Of a stretch of 64,000 bases of DNA, positions 43,371 to 53,166 are shown one piece after another. A model generated the notes under the pieces. The model searched no databases. It worked only from the letters and a program-made list of their open reading frames with translations, and had not been told where the DNA came from. Both the position numbers and the translations under genes were made by a program. The stretch is from contig NC_010321.1 of the NCBI RefSeq assembly GCF_000019085.1, forward strand, positions 1,186,501 through 1,250,500, read 5' to 3'. Each line of letters starts with the position of its first letter. The first letter of the stretch is position 1. The DNA comes from Thermoanaerobacter pseudethanolicus ATCC 33223. Its GTDB lineage: Bacteria; Bacillota; Thermoanaerobacteria; Thermoanaerobacterales; Thermoanaerobacteraceae.

Positions 43371-44267
43371 TCAGTCCTCTCTAATGTCTATACTGTCTAT
43401 TGTTATTAAATCTTCTTTGGTTATATTTATTTTGTTTAAAACTCTTACAGCCTGTTTTCTAATTGCTCTTTCTATGATATTCCTTACAAGGCGCGCGTTT
43501 CCTATTTCTCTTGAATTGTCGTCACGAATCAATATTTTCATTAATTTTCTCTTTGCACTTTCTGTAAGCTTATATTGCCTGTTTTTTACCATGACTTCCG
43601 CAATCTGAAGAAGTTCATCTATAGTATAATCAGGAAAATCTATCTGGATTGGAAACCTGGAGCGAAGTCCGGGATTGGTATTTAAAAAATATTCCATTTC
43701 GTGTTTGTAACCTGCTAATATAAGTATAAATTTATTCCTATTGTCTTCCATTTCTTTGACAAGAGTATCAATAGCTTCTTTGCCAAAGTCTTTTTCTCCA
43801 CCCCTTGCCAAAGAATAAGCTTCATCTACAAACAAAATTCCTCCCAAAGCTTTTTTTACATTTTCACGGACTCTGTGAGCAGTATGTCCTATGTATTCTC
43901 CTACTAGATCAGCTCTCTCTACTTCAACTACATGGCCTTTTTCTAAAACTCCTATACTTTTTAAAAGTTTTCCTAATATCCTTGCTACAGTAGTTTTGCC
44001 TGTTCCTGGATTACCTTTAAATATCATATGTAATACTATAGGTTCAGTGGCTAATCCTTCCTTTTTACGCTTTATTTGCAGTTGCGAGAAAGCGTAAATT
44101 TCTTGTATAATTTCTTTCACTTTATTAAGGCCTATCAAAGAATTTAGCTCTTTTAAAGCTTCTTCTTGTAATTTTTTATCATCTACAGTTGTTGTAACTT
44201 CTTTAGGTTTATCTTCTGACTTTTTTTCTATTTTATATCCTTCAAAGAAAACTGGCCATATTCCCAT
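43371..44267 (-). CDS. spoVK: Stage V sporulation protein K-like AAA ATPase
   Basis: 298 aa, CbxX/CfxQ-type AAA ATPase. ELNSLIGLNKVKEIIQEI near residue 40, Walker A FKGNPGTGKTTVARILG, Walker B ILFVDEAYSLARG, sensor region ILAGYKHEME and the Arg finger in GLRSRFPIQIDF. Required for spore maturation in Bacillus. The ribosome site is only GTGGTGG and partly lies in the hairpin upstream. Confidence 0.9.
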   Translation of the reverse strand: MGIWPVFFEGYKIEKKSEDKPKEVTTTVDDKKLQEEALKELNSLIGLNKVKEIIQEIYAFSQLQIKRKKEGLATEPIVLHMIFKGNPGTGKTTVARILGKLLKSIGVLEKGHVVEVERADLVGEYIGHTAHRVRENVKKALGGILFVDEAYSLARGGEKDFGKEAIDTLVKEMEDNRNKFILILAGYKHEMEYFLNTNPGLRSRFPIQIDFPDYTIDELLQIAEVMVKNRQYKLTESAKRKLMKILIRDDNSREIGNARLVRNIIERAIRKQAVRVLNKINITKEDLITIDSIDIRED

Positions 44268-44273
44268 CTACCA

Positions 44274-44322
44274 CCACATCCCAATACCATTTTTATTGTT
44301 ATTCTATGATATTGGGATGTGG
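44274..44322. promoter_or_regulatory. 13-bp hairpin between purB and spoVK
   Basis: CCACATCCCAATA (44274-44286) and TATTGGGATGTGG (44310-44322). Without a T run on the minus strand it is a poor terminator. Its 3' arm on the minus-strand transcript ends GGGATGTGG, directly before the spoVK start, so it could mask the ribosome site. Confidence 0.5.
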
Positions 44323-44336
44323 AAAGTGAAAAAATT

Positions 44337-45758
44337 TTACACTTCTACTTTTGCTTCTACATCTTCTTTAAAATCTGCTAAAATAGGGTTTACAATTTCC
44401 TTAATGTATTCTTCAGTCTGGCTTACAGCTCTTCCGGTAAATTTTATAGGGTCAACTAATTCTTTAATTTCTTCTTGGGAAAGTTTAAATCTTTGGTCAT
44501 TTTGTATATAATCAAGCAACCTATTTTCTTCTCCATTTTTAACTTCTTCTGCCGCTTTTAAGGAGTATACTCTTATAGCTTCATGTAACTCTTGTCTGTC
44601 CCCACCTTTAAGTACTGCTTCCATTAAAATCTTTTCTGTAGCCATAAAAGGCAATTCCTTCATCACATTTTTTTCAATTACTTTTTTGTTTACTTTTAAA
44701 CCAGACGCAATGTTTATATAAAGATTTAATATAGCATCTGTGGCAAGGAACATTTCGGGTATTACAATTCGCCTGTTAGCTGAATCATCTAAAGTTCTTT
44801 CAAACCATTGAGCAGAAGAAGTAATAGATGCATTTAAAAGTGTGACAATAACATACCTACTTAAAGCTGCCATTCTCTCGCTTCTCATAGGATTTCTTTT
44901 ATAAGCCATTGCAGAGGAGCCTATTTGTTTTTCTTCAAAGGGCTCTTCAATTTCTCTTAAATGTTGCAAAAGCCTTAGGTCGTTGCTGAATTTGTGAGCA
45001 CTTTGAGCAATACCGCTTAAAACAGACAAGAGCATAAAGTCATATTTTCTCGTATAAGTTTGTCCTGTCACAGGGAAGGACTTTTTATATCCCATTTTTT
45101 CTATTACTAATCTGTCTAGCTCTTTTACTTTTTCTTCATCACCACCAAAAAGTTCCATAAAACTTGCTTGTGTACCAGTGGTGCCTTTTACTCCTCTTAA
45201 CATTATGTTTTCTCTTCTATATCTTAAATCTTGTAAATCGAGAATTAAATCTTGTATCCAAAGGCATGCTCTTTTACCAACTGTAGTAAGTTGAGCTGGT
45301 TGAAAGTGAGTATAACCTAAAGTGGGTAAATCCTTATAAGTTAGTGCAAATTCGGATAAAATTTTTATTACTTTGAGAAGTTTCTTTTCAATTAGTTCAA
45401 GAGCTCTATCCATAAGAATTATATCAGTATTGTCATCTACAAAAGCAGAGGTAGCTCCTAAATGGATTATAGGTTTTGCTTTGGGGCACAAAAGACCATA
45501 GGCATGTATGTGAGCCATAACATCATGTCGAAATTCTCTTTCGAATTTTTCCGCATCTTCATAGTTTATGTTGTCTATATTTTCTTCCATTTCTTTAATC
45601 TGCTCATCTGTAATATTGAGCCCTAATTCTTTTTCGCTTTTTGCCAAAGCTACCCATAATCTTCGCCAAGTTTTAAATTTTTCGTCGTCAGAGAAGATTT
45701 GGGCCATTTCTTTGCTAGCATATCTTGTTATTAACGGATTCTGATAAGTATCTCGCAT
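44337..45758 (-). CDS. purB: Adenylosuccinate lyase
   Basis: Acts twice in purine synthesis, releasing fumarate. 473 aa, fumarase superfamily: [13 protein letters not shown] near 78, [14 protein letters not shown] near 98, [16 protein letters not shown] near 148 and the signature [19 protein letters not shown] near 281. ATG with AGGAGGT. It starts 13 bp after the aminotransferase stop, so co-transcribed. Confidence 0.95.
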   Translation of the reverse strand: MRDTYQNPLITRYASKEMAQIFSDDEKFKTWRRLWVALAKSEKELGLNITDEQIKEMEENIDNINYEDAEKFEREFRHDVMAHIHAYGLLCPKAKPIIHLGATSAFVDDNTDIILMDRALELIEKKLLKVIKILSEFALTYKDLPTLGYTHFQPAQLTTVGKRACLWIQDLILDLQDLRYRRENIMLRGVKGTTGTQASFMELFGGDEEKVKELDRLVIEKMGYKKSFPVTGQTYTRKYDFMLLSVLSGIAQSAHKFSNDLRLLQHLREIEEPFEEKQIGSSAMAYKRNPMRSERMAALSRYVIVTLLNASITSSAQWFERTLDDSANRRIVIPEMFLATDAILNLYINIASGLKVNKKVIEKNVMKELPFMATEKILMEAVLKGGDRQELHEAIRVYSLKAAEEVKNGEENRLLDYIQNDQRFKLSQEEIKELVDPIKFTGRAVSQTEEYIKEIVNPILADFKEDVEAKVEV

Positions 45759-45771
45759 ATTTACCTCCTCA

Positions 45772-46959
45772 TTATGCTTTATTTAAAAATTCTTCGATTC
45801 TATTTAAGCCTTTTTCAATATTTTCAATGGAAGTAGCATAAGAAATCCTAATGTAATTGTCCATTCCGAAGGGCAAAGCAGGAACAACTGCTACATTTGC
45901 TCCTTCAATTAAAGCATTTGCAAAATCTATGGAACCTCTAATAATTTTTCCTTTTATTTCTTTTCCAATGTATTCGTCTATATTTACCATTACATAAAAA
46001 GCCCCTTGAGGTTTATTTGATTTTAACCCCTTTATTTTATTTATCCTTTCAACCATATAAATTCTTCTTTTATTGAATTCTTCTGCCATTCTTTTAATAA
46101 CAGTTTCATCTCCTGATAAAGCGGCTACACTGGCATATTGAGCAATTGAATTGGGATTTGAGGTGGTGTGACTTTGAATGTTTGACATAACCTTTGCAAT
46201 TTCTAAAGAAGAAGCAGTATATCCAATTCTCCATCCTGTCATAGCATAAGCTTTAGACATACCGTTTACTAAAATTGTCAGTTCTTTAATTTTTTCATTT
46301 AAAGAGGCGATACTGATGTGACTGCCTTCATAAATTAATTTTTCGTATATTTCATCTGAAATGACAAAAATATTTGCTTCTTCAATAATTTTTGCAAGTT
46401 CTTCTAACTCTTCTTTAGTATACACTGAGCCAGTTGGATTGTTGGGGGTATTTAAAATTAAAGCTTTTGTCTTAGAGGTAATAGCATTTTTTAATTCTTC
46501 GGCTGTAATTTTAAAGTCATTTTCTGCTTTTGTTTTTACAAAGACAGGCTTTCCATAAGCCAGCCTTACCATCTCAGGATAGCTTAACCAATAAGGTACA
46601 GGAATTATAACTTCGTCGCCAGGATTTAAAATTGCACAAAGAGCGTTATATATAGAGTGTTTAGCACCGTTTGATATGACAATTTGTTCTGGTTGGTATT
46701 TAAGGCTGTTATCTTTTAAAAGCTTGTTGCATACTGCTTTTTTTAATTCAGAAATGCCCGAAGAAGGGGTGTATTTGGTGTAGCCTTTTTTTATAGCGTC
46801 AATTGCAGCTTCTTTTATGTAATCAGATGTATCAAAATCTGGCTCTCCTACTCCGAAGTCTATAACGTCTACGCCTTGAGCTTTTAGCTGTTTTGCCTTT
46901 GCTGTTATTTCTAATGTCATAGAAGGGGTAATTTGTAAGGCATTTTGGGATAAATCCAA
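45772..46959 (-). CDS. Aspartate aminotransferase (class I)
   Basis: 395-aa PLP enzyme of the aspartate/aromatic aminotransferase family. [11 protein letters not shown] near 95, [16 protein letters not shown] near 171, [15 protein letters not shown]-Lys in [16 protein letters not shown] near 234 and [15 protein letters not shown] near the end. TTG start seven bases after GGAGGTG. Substrate assignment (aspartate) follows family and length; aatA/aspC cannot be told apart. Confidence 0.92.
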   Translation of the reverse strand: MDLSQNALQITPSMTLEITAKAKQLKAQGVDVIDFGVGEPDFDTSDYIKEAAIDAIKKGYTKYTPSSGISELKKAVCNKLLKDNSLKYQPEQIVISNGAKHSIYNALCAILNPGDEVIIPVPYWLSYPEMVRLAYGKPVFVKTKAENDFKITAEELKNAITSKTKALILNTPNNPTGSVYTKEELEELAKIIEEANIFVISDEIYEKLIYEGSHISIASLNEKIKELTILVNGMSKAYAMTGWRIGYTASSLEIAKVMSNIQSHTTSNPNSIAQYASVAALSGDETVIKRMAEEFNKRRIYMVERINKIKGLKSNKPQGAFYVMVNIDEYIGKEIKGKIIRGSIDFANALIEGANVAVVPALPFGMDNYIRISYATSIENIEKGLNRIEEFLNKA

Positions 46960-47014
46960 TTTTTACACCTCCAGAGGATTTCGTTATATGAATCACAATA
47001 TTATTTTAACTTAA

Positions 47015-47851
47015 TTATTTTGATATTTCTACAAAATTTTTAGCTTTACTTTTCAATATTTTTACATATTCATAGTCTAACTTTATGGTTCCTAAAAGGT
47101 CTCTGCCATCTACTTCTATACCGTGAAAATCTGAGCCTCCAGTTATGATTAACTTGTATTTTTTAGCTTTGTTTAAATACTTTTCTACATCTTCAGTAGT
47201 GTGTTTTGAATGGTAAACTTCTATTCCTATTAAACCTTTTGGGGCTAATTCCTCAATAATATTATCATCTTGAAGTAAACCGGGATGAGCTAAAACAGTG
47301 ACACCTCCATTTTCTAAAATAAGGTTTATTGCTTCAAAAGGAGTGATTCTATATCTTTCTACATAAGCAGGAGCACCCACTCCTATGTATTTTTCAAAAG
47401 CTTCTTTTACACTTTCTACATAATTCTTTTTTACCATGGCTCTTGCTATATGAGGTCTTCCTATGAATTTTTCACTTGTGAATTCCAATACGTCTTCTAT
47501 AGAAATATCAATCCCTAATTCATTTAATTTTTTTAAAATCGCTTTGGCTCTATCATTTCTCAACTTTTTCATTTCTTCCAACTTTTCAAAAAATTTTTTA
47601 TCTTTGTAATTTATAAAATAACCTAAAATATGAACTTCTTGATTTTGATAATAGCAATTAAACTCAATTCCAGGAATAACTTCAATCTCATATTTAGCAG
47701 AAGCTTCCATGGCTTCTTCAAGCCCATCAACTGTATCGTGATCTGTCAGAGAAATACAGCTAAGTCCATGTTCTTTTGCCAATCGAACTACTTCAGATGG
47801 TGAATTAGTTCCATCGGAAGCTTTTGAATGCATGTGAAGGTCTGCAAACAT
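47015..47851 (-). CDS. PHP-domain phosphoesterase (RNase AM/TrpH-like)
   Basis: 278 aa. Metal-binding PHP motifs: ADLHMHSKASDGTNSP (residues 3-18), SLTDHDTVDGL near 36, IPGIEFNCYY near 60, LAHPGLL near 196 and TGGSDFHG near 238. Family members hydrolyse 3',5'-bisphosphates and trim 5' ends of rRNA. Single gene. Confidence 0.9.
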   Translation of the reverse strand: MFADLHMHSKASDGTNSPSEVVRLAKEHGLSCISLTDHDTVDGLEEAMEASAKYEIEVIPGIEFNCYYQNQEVHILGYFINYKDKKFFEKLEEMKKLRNDRAKAILKKLNELGIDISIEDVLEFTSEKFIGRPHIARAMVKKNYVESVKEAFEKYIGVGAPAYVERYRITPFEAINLILENGGVTVLAHPGLLQDDNIIEELAPKGLIGIEVYHSKHTTEDVEKYLNKAKKYKLIITGGSDFHGIEVDGRDLLGTIKLDYEYVKILKSKAKNFVEISK

Positions 47852-47891
47852 TATATCCCAACCTTTCCTCTAAATTTTACCTTTACAATTT

Positions 47892-47920
47892 AAAATAACC
47901 TGCAAAATGCAGGTTATTTT
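47892..47920 (-). terminator. Terminator of spoVS
   Basis: Perfect 13-bp stem AAAATAACCTGCA / TGCAGGTTATTTT with an AAA loop, just past the spoVS stop. Confidence 0.88.
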
Positions 47921-48181
47921 TTATCGTGGCTCTACAATTAACTTTATTGCTGTCCTCTCTTCACCGTCTATTTCAATGTCTGTAAAAGCAGGAATGCAAA
48001 TTAAGTCAATTCCGCTGGGAGCTACAAACCCTCTTGCAATTGCAACAGCTTTTACAGCTTGATTTATTGCACCTGCACCTATTGCTTGTACTTCTGCACC
48101 TCCACGCTCCCTTAACACCCCTGCCAACGCTCCTGCTACAGCATTTGGATTAGATTTTGCTGAAACTTTTAATACTTCCAT
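47921..48181 (-). CDS. spoVS: Stage V sporulation protein S
   Basis: 86 aa, very conserved small Alba-like protein: LKVSAKSNPNAVAGALAGVL, VQAIGAGAINQAVKAVAIARGF and LICIPAFTDIEIDGEERTAI. Affects septation and spore coat assembly in Bacillus. AAGGGGGA ribosome site. Confidence 0.97.
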   Translation of the reverse strand: MEVLKVSAKSNPNAVAGALAGVLRERGGAEVQAIGAGAINQAVKAVAIARGFVAPSGIDLICIPAFTDIEIDGEERTAIKLIVEPR

Positions 48182-48253
48182 TGTTTTTCCCCCTTAAAGA
48201 CAAATGATTTTCTCTTTGTTAATATTCTACATTTGTTTTAAAAATCCTCCTTT

Positions 48254-49036
48254 TTATGCATAAATTTTATTAATGCGTTCTATGCTATAGCATTTTCCTG
48301 TTATTTCATCTACAGAAATTACAATGGCATTTATCTGGGCAGGACCTTTTTTTGCAACTTCAAAGCGTACAGGTACAGAAGATGTAAATTTTTTAATTAT
48401 TAATTCTTTATCTATTCCCAATATAGAATCACTAGGACCTGTCATACCCACATCAGTTATATAAGCTGTCCCATTTTGTAATATTTTCTCATCTGCCGTT
48501 TGTACGTGAGTATGAGTGCCAAACACACAACTTACTTTTCCATCTAAAAAATATCCCATTGCTATTTTTTCAGAAGTAGCTTCTGCGTGAAAATCTACGA
48601 GGATTATATTCGTCTCTTTTTTTAGTTTTTCTACTTCTTCTAAAGCTACAAAAAAAGGATTTCTATTACAAGGCATAAAAGTAGTTCCCTGTAAATTTAT
48701 AATACCAATTTTTGAATTTTTAAAATTAAGTGCTATAGAACCTCTGCCAGGTGTTTCCTCTAAATAATTGGCAGGTCTTATAATTCGCACTTCTTCATCA
48801 ATAAATTTTAATATTTCTTTTTGATCCCACACGTGATTTCCCATTGTTAATGCAGAAATTCCCATTTCAAAAAGTTCATCAGCAACTTTGCGAGTCAGTC
48901 CATTTCCTCCGGCAGCATTTTCTCCATTCGCTATAACTATGTCAATATTGTATTCTGATATTAATTCTTGTAAGTGCTCTTTTAATATGTTTCTACCTGG
49001 TCTTCCAACTATATCGCCGATGATAAGTATCTTCAT
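48254..49036 (-). CDS. ymdB: YmdB-type metallophosphoesterase
   Basis: 260 aa. ILIIGDIVGRPGR (metal-binding D8), NGENAAGGNGLT, TMGNHVWDQKE, DFHAEATSEK and FGTHTHVQTADE. In B. subtilis YmdB is a cyclic-nucleotide phosphodiesterase affecting biofilm, and lies right after rny as here. ATG 49036 (MKILIIGD) follows GGAGGTTAAGA; the longer upstream frame lacks a ribosome site. Confidence 0.95.
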   Translation of the reverse strand: MKILIIGDIVGRPGRNILKEHLQELISEYNIDIVIANGENAAGGNGLTRKVADELFEMGISALTMGNHVWDQKEILKFIDEEVRIIRPANYLEETPGRGSIALNFKNSKIGIINLQGTTFMPCNRNPFFVALEEVEKLKKETNIILVDFHAEATSEKIAMGYFLDGKVSCVFGTHTHVQTADEKILQNGTAYITDVGMTGPSDSILGIDKELIIKKFTSSVPVRFEVAKKGPAQINAIVISVDEITGKCYSIERINKIYA

Positions 49037-49130
49037 TCTTAACCTCCAAAAAATAATTTTCTTAAACTTATTATTACACAAACCTGGCTATTAAAACAAT
49101 AGCTAATGAAAATTTATGATGAAACTTTTA

Positions 49131-49158
49131 AAGCGTGCTTATCGCACGCTTTTTTTCA
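49131..49158. terminator. Hairpin after rny
   Basis: AAGCGTGC / GCACGCTT stem (49131-49138, 49144-49151). The T run is on the plus-strand side, so for the minus-strand rny it is a weaker terminator. Confidence 0.55.
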
Positions 49159-49163
49159 ATCCT

Positions 49164-50705
49164 TTATTTTGCATAATCTACAGCTACTGTCTCTCTTATG
49201 ACAGTCACTTTGATTTGACCTGGATATTCAACTTCTTCTTCAATTTTTTTGCTTATATTTCGCGCTAAAATGACAATATCATCATCATCGACAATTTCAG
49301 GTTTTACCATTATTCTGATTTCTCTTCCTGCTTGTATAGCATAAGACTTTTCTACACCTTCAAAAGAATTAGCAATTTGTTCTAACTTATCTAAACGCTT
49401 AATATAGGCCTCTAATGCTTCTCGTCTTGCACCTGGCCTTGCAGCAGAAATAGCATCTGCTGCTTGTACTAATACTGCCTCAACAGTCTGAGGCTCTACA
49501 TCATTATGATGAGCCATTATAGCATGAATAACAGCATCAGATTCATGATATCTTTTAGCCAGTTCTGCACCTATCATGACATGAGGGCCTTCCACCTCAT
49601 GGTCTACGGCCTTACCTATATCGTGTAAAAGTCCTGCTCTTTTGGCAACTAGTGCATCTGCACCTAATTCATAAGCCATAAGTCCTGCCAAATGAGCTAC
49701 TTCGATTGAATGCTTTAAGACGTTTTGACCGTAGCTAGTTCTAAATTTAAGTCTTCCTAATAACTTAATCAGCTCGGGATGCAAACCGTGAATTCCTACT
49801 TCAAAAGCCGCTTCTTCTCCTGCTTTGAGTATCATGTTGTCTACCTCTTTTTTAGCCTTTTCCACCATTTCCTCTATTCTTGCAGGATGTATTCGCCCAT
49901 CTTCGATTAATTTTTCCAGCGCAATCCGCGCAACTTCTCTTCGTATAGGGTCAAAACCTGAAATGACAACAGCTTCAGGAGTATCATCTATTATAAGGTC
50001 AATTCCCGTCAATGTTTCTATTGTCCTTATATTTCTACCTTCCCTACCTATTATGCGACCTTTCATTTCATCATTGGGAAGGGTAACAACAGACACAGTT
50101 GTTTCTGCAGCATGATCAGCTGCACAACGTTGAATGGCATTGCCAATTATTTCTCTTGCTTTCATTTCTGCTTCTTCTTTAGCTTTGTTTTCCATTTCTT
50201 TAATCATTACAGCCATTTCATGTTGTATATCTTTTTGAACATTTTCTAATAAAATGGCTTTTGCCTCTTCACGGCTTAGTCCCGAAATTCTTTCTAATTC
50301 TTCTATTTCCTTTTGATAGAGTAAAGAAATTTGTTCCTCCAATTGTTGAATTTCTTTTTGCTTTTCTTCTAAAAAACTTTCTTTTTGTTCTAAAGTTTCA
50401 GCTCTTTTATCCAAGGTTTCTTCTTTTTGAAGGAGTCTTTTTTCTAAACGCTGTAATTCACCTCTGCGATCCCTTATTTCTTTTTCTAAATCGGTTCGCA
50501 TGCGGTGAATCTCTTCTTTAGCTTCTAATAAGAGCTCTCTTTTTTTATTTTCAGCATCTCTTTTTGCACTTTCTAATATGGTCCGCGCTAAATTTTCTGC
50601 GCTTTTTATTTTGGATTCTGCAATAATCTTTCTTGCCAAATAACCAATTAGAAAGCCGACCGCTATTGCAATAAGTGCTGTGATTATCAATTGAACATGG
50701 CTAAT
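49164..50705 (-). CDS. rny: Ribonuclease Y, probable ATT start
   Basis: Membrane-bound endoribonuclease that starts mRNA decay. N-terminal membrane segment ([19 protein letters not shown]), a long coiled coil to about residue 200, a KH domain ([19 protein letters not shown]) and an HD domain ([22 protein letters not shown]). The start is unusual: AGGAGGTGT at 50712-50720 is followed at normal spacing by ATT (50703-50705), giving (M)[10 protein letters not shown]. The first ordinary start is TTG at 50690, 21 bp from the site; ATG at 50699 is out of frame. The IS ends 16 bp upstream of the ribosome site. Confidence 0.9.
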   Translation of the reverse strand: MSHVQLIITALIAIAVGFLIGYLARKIIAESKIKSAENLARTILESAKRDAENKKRELLLEAKEEIHRMRTDLEKEIRDRRGELQRLEKRLLQKEETLDKRAETLEQKESFLEEKQKEIQQLEEQISLLYQKEIEELERISGLSREEAKAILLENVQKDIQHEMAVMIKEMENKAKEEAEMKAREIIGNAIQRCAADHAAETTVSVVTLPNDEMKGRIIGREGRNIRTIETLTGIDLIIDDTPEAVVISGFDPIRREVARIALEKLIEDGRIHPARIEEMVEKAKKEVDNMILKAGEEAAFEVGIHGLHPELIKLLGRLKFRTSYGQNVLKHSIEVAHLAGLMAYELGADALVAKRAGLLHDIGKAVDHEVEGPHVMIGAELAKRYHESDAVIHAIMAHHNDVEPQTVEAVLVQAADAISAARPGARREALEAYIKRLDKLEQIANSFEGVEKSYAIQAGREIRIMVKPEIVDDDDIVILARNISKKIEEEVEYPGQIKVTVIRETVAVDYAK

Positions 50706-50724
50706 ACTCTTACACCTCCTTAGT

Positions 50725-50735
50725 AGATATTCATA
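50725..50735. repeat. Target-site duplication, left copy
   Basis: AGATATTCATA immediately before the IS; identical copy at 52483-52493. The next base is T on both sides, so it may be 12 bp. Confidence 0.88.
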
Positions 50736-50863
50736 TAGGTCTTTGCAGAATCACAAAATCCTTATGGATTAAGGGATTCTGCTATATATTTTCAAAGGAA
50801 TTCCTCCACTTTCGTCGAATTTATATAAAAGACCAAATCACGAAAAGAAAGGGAGGAAATCCT

Positions 50864-52282
50864 ATGAAAATCAAAGCTAAACAACTTTCTCTCTCCGATA
50901 TTTACGATGATGTTCAATCCTTCTTTGAAGAAGATAAACCCAAGTTTATTAAACTCTTTGATTCCTTTATTGATTTATCTGAACTTATTCCACCTTCTTT
51001 TTACGCCCATTATTATTCTCACTTCGGGCGTCATAGGGATTTTTCTCTTGAATCTATGCTCACTGCTTTGATTATCCAAAAAATTCTCTCTATCCCTACT
51101 GTTCAACTCCTTGTCCATGTTCTTAAGCTATCTAAAGAATTAAGAGAGCTTTGTGGTTTTAAAAGAGTCCCTCATCCTTCTCAATTCTCTAGATTTAAAT
51201 CCATTTTCCTCAAAGATTTGGAGAATTTCTTCAATAATCTTGTTAATTTAACTGAGCCTATTTGTCAGGCTATTAATCCTTCCCTTTCTAATATCCTCAT
51301 CGCTGATACTACTGGCTTTGAACCTTATGTCAGAGAAAATAATCCTAAGTTCTTTGATTCCCTTTATAGAAATATTAAAAAGTTCTCTAAATCTAATCCT
51401 GATTTTGATGCCCACTCTTATGCTTGTTCTAAAATGCCTAAGTTCGCTCACTCTAATCCTGATGCTAAATTCTCTTATATTAATGGCCATTATTGTTACT
51501 CTATCAAAGCTACCATCCTCACTAATGGCTTAGGCATTATTCAGCATATTAGTTTCTATGACGATGATTCTTTAAATGTCAATACTGCTAAATCTGCTGC
51601 CGAGTCTAAAGATTTGTACGATTCTAAGACTTTAATCCCTTCTCTTAAGGAATTCTTTAATTTACATCCTAATTTCTCTTATAGATACTTCTTAGGTGAC
51701 GCTGGGTTTGATTCTTTTGATAATTACAAATACTTGTTCTCAAAGCTTGGCATAATCCCTATTATCCCTATTAACCCTCGAAATTCTAAAAACTTACCTC
51801 AGCCTACTTTTAACTCTGATGGTATCCCTACCTGCCCCCGTGACCCTTCTCTTAAAATGTCCTATGATGGCATCGTCCGGGAAAAAGGTAGAACTACCAG
51901 AATTAAATGGCTTTGCCCTATGTCCAAAAAAGTTAGACTAAACGGTAAAACTACTTATATCCTTCAATGTGATAACCCCTGTACCTCTTCTAAATGCGGC
52001 AGAATATTTTATACTACCCTTGATATTGATTTTAGAAAAAACACTGTTGTCCCTCGTAACTCTAAAAAGTGGTCCAAACTTTATGAAAAACGCCCTATTA
52101 TTGAAAAATCTATTTCCCTTTTAAAAAGTTCTATCGCTGTTGATAGCTTTAAACTCATAAATACCAGGTCAATCAAAGCTGATGTTTTTCTTGGGGCTAT
52201 CACTCAACATATTGGTTTAATTATTACTGCAAAGCTTGGTACTTTTGAACATCCTTTATCTTTGAAAAAACTTTTGGCTTGA
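50864..52282 (+). CDS. DDE transposase, IS4 type
   Basis: 472 aa. Catalytic residues: D148 (LIADTTGFEPY), D279 (YFLGDAGFDS) and E414 within a full Y-R-E-K signature (Y407, R410, E414, K421), the hallmark of IS4-type transposases. A cluster of four Cys around 368-378 (CDNPCTSSKC) could bind metal. Starts after GGGAGGAA. No stop or shift, so probably functional. GC and codon use are AT-rich with many C-ending codons, slightly different from neighbours. Confidence 0.93.
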   Translation: MKIKAKQLSLSDIYDDVQSFFEEDKPKFIKLFDSFIDLSELIPPSFYAHYYSHFGRHRDFSLESMLTALIIQKILSIPTVQLLVHVLKLSKELRELCGFKRVPHPSQFSRFKSIFLKDLENFFNNLVNLTEPICQAINPSLSNILIADTTGFEPYVRENNPKFFDSLYRNIKKFSKSNPDFDAHSYACSKMPKFAHSNPDAKFSYINGHYCYSIKATILTNGLGIIQHISFYDDDSLNVNTAKSAAESKDLYDSKTLIPSLKEFFNLHPNFSYRYFLGDAGFDSFDNYKYLFSKLGIIPIIPINPRNSKNLPQPTFNSDGIPTCPRDPSLKMSYDGIVREKGRTTRIKWLCPMSKKVRLNGKTTYILQCDNPCTSSKCGRIFYTTLDIDFRKNTVVPRNSKKWSKLYEKRPIIEKSISLLKSSIAVDSFKLINTRSIKADVFLGAITQHIGLIITAKLGTFEHPLSLKKLLA

Positions 52283-52482
52283 TGACTTGTTCTTATGGTT
52301 TGATTTGTTTGTCACCTTTTTACATTAAAAAGGTGTGTTAAGTATTGTCTTTTTTGAATTTGTATCTTTCTGCCATTTCTCTTTTCCCCTCTTGAACGTG
52401 CCTTTAAAATGTAATTTCTTTATTTTGTTCCTTGTAATGTAACTTTTTTACTCTAATATTTATCTCATTTTGCAATCACCTA
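52283..52482. other. IS right-end non-coding part
   Basis: 200 bp between the transposase stop and the IS terminus. Contains CACCTTTTTACATTAAAAAGGTG, a hairpin that may end transposase transcription. No gene seen. Confidence 0.6.
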
Positions 52483-52493
52483 AGATATTCATA
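52483..52493. repeat. Target-site duplication, right copy
   Basis: AGATATTCATA immediately after the IS right end ...CAATCACCTA. Confidence 0.88.
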
Positions 52494-52527
52494 TTTTATT
52501 TTAGTCCCTTTTCAAAATTATGTCAAG

Positions 52528-53124
52528 TTATAAATCCTTTTCTTTCAAGGCATCACTAATGTTTTCAATTTGAAACCCGTTGTTGTAAAGATAGTTTTTT
52601 AACTTTTTAGTGTCTTCTTGGAATTTTGATTTTTTTTCAATTATTTTTTTTATTATTTCAACTTCTTTTTCTTCAGGATAAAAATTGTTTAAACTTTCTT
52701 GGATCAGTTCTTTACTAATTCCTTTTTTTATAAGTTCGTAATAAATTTTTCGCCTACTGTATAGTTGGTTTATTTTTTGTTCTATAAATAATTTAGCGTA
52801 AACTTTGTCATTGATATAGTTATAGCTTTTCAGCTTTTCAATAACACTTTTTATAACATTTTCTTCAAAACCTTTCATTTCAAGCTTTTGAAAGAGTTCT
52901 CTTTCTGTTAACATTTTTTTTGATAAAAGTTTAAATGCGTAGTCACTCGCTTGTCTTGTTGCAATATAGTTTACATAATAATTATACTGTTCATTATCTA
53001 TTTCTTTTCCTTTTTCTATGCCTAAATAGCTCAAATCTTCTAAATTGCAACTAAAGGCATATTCTCCATCTATGTAAACATTATATTGCGTTTTTTTCTG
53101 CTTTTCGATAGTAGTTATTATCAT
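52528..53124 (-). CDS. recX: Regulatory protein RecX
   Basis: Modulates RecA filaments. 198 aa, three-helix repeats: ASDYAFKLLSKKMLTERELFQKLEMKGF, KSYNYINDKVYAKLFIEQKI and a third repeat to the end. ATG 53124 follows AAAGGAGAAATAAGC; the upstream in-frame ATG would overlap recA's end without a ribosome site. 42 bp downstream of recA. Confidence 0.92.
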   Translation of the reverse strand: MIITTIEKQKKTQYNVYIDGEYAFSCNLEDLSYLGIEKGKEIDNEQYNYYVNYIATRQASDYAFKLLSKKMLTERELFQKLEMKGFEENVIKSVIEKLKSYNYINDKVYAKLFIEQKINQLYSRRKIYYELIKKGISKELIQESLNNFYPEEKEVEIIKKIIEKKSKFQEDTKKLKNYLYNNGFQIENISDALKEKDL

Positions 53125-53166
53125 GCTTATTTCTCCTTTGTAATAAAATAACCCCACAATAAGGGG

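Larger units (their letters stand above)
50736..52482 (+). mobile_element. Intact IS4-type insertion sequence between recX and rny
   Basis: 1.75-kb element. Left end TAGGTCTTTGCAGAAT (50736-50751) and right end, reverse complemented, TAGGTGATTGCAAAAT match at 13 of 16. The flanking sequence AGATATTCATA(T) is present on both sides (50725-50735 and 52483-52493), an 11-12 bp target duplication typical of IS4-type elements. It carries one transposase on the plus strand, opposite to the surrounding genes. The left end has a hairpin GCAGAATC / GATTCTGC (50745-50752, 50775-50782). Confidence 0.93.
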
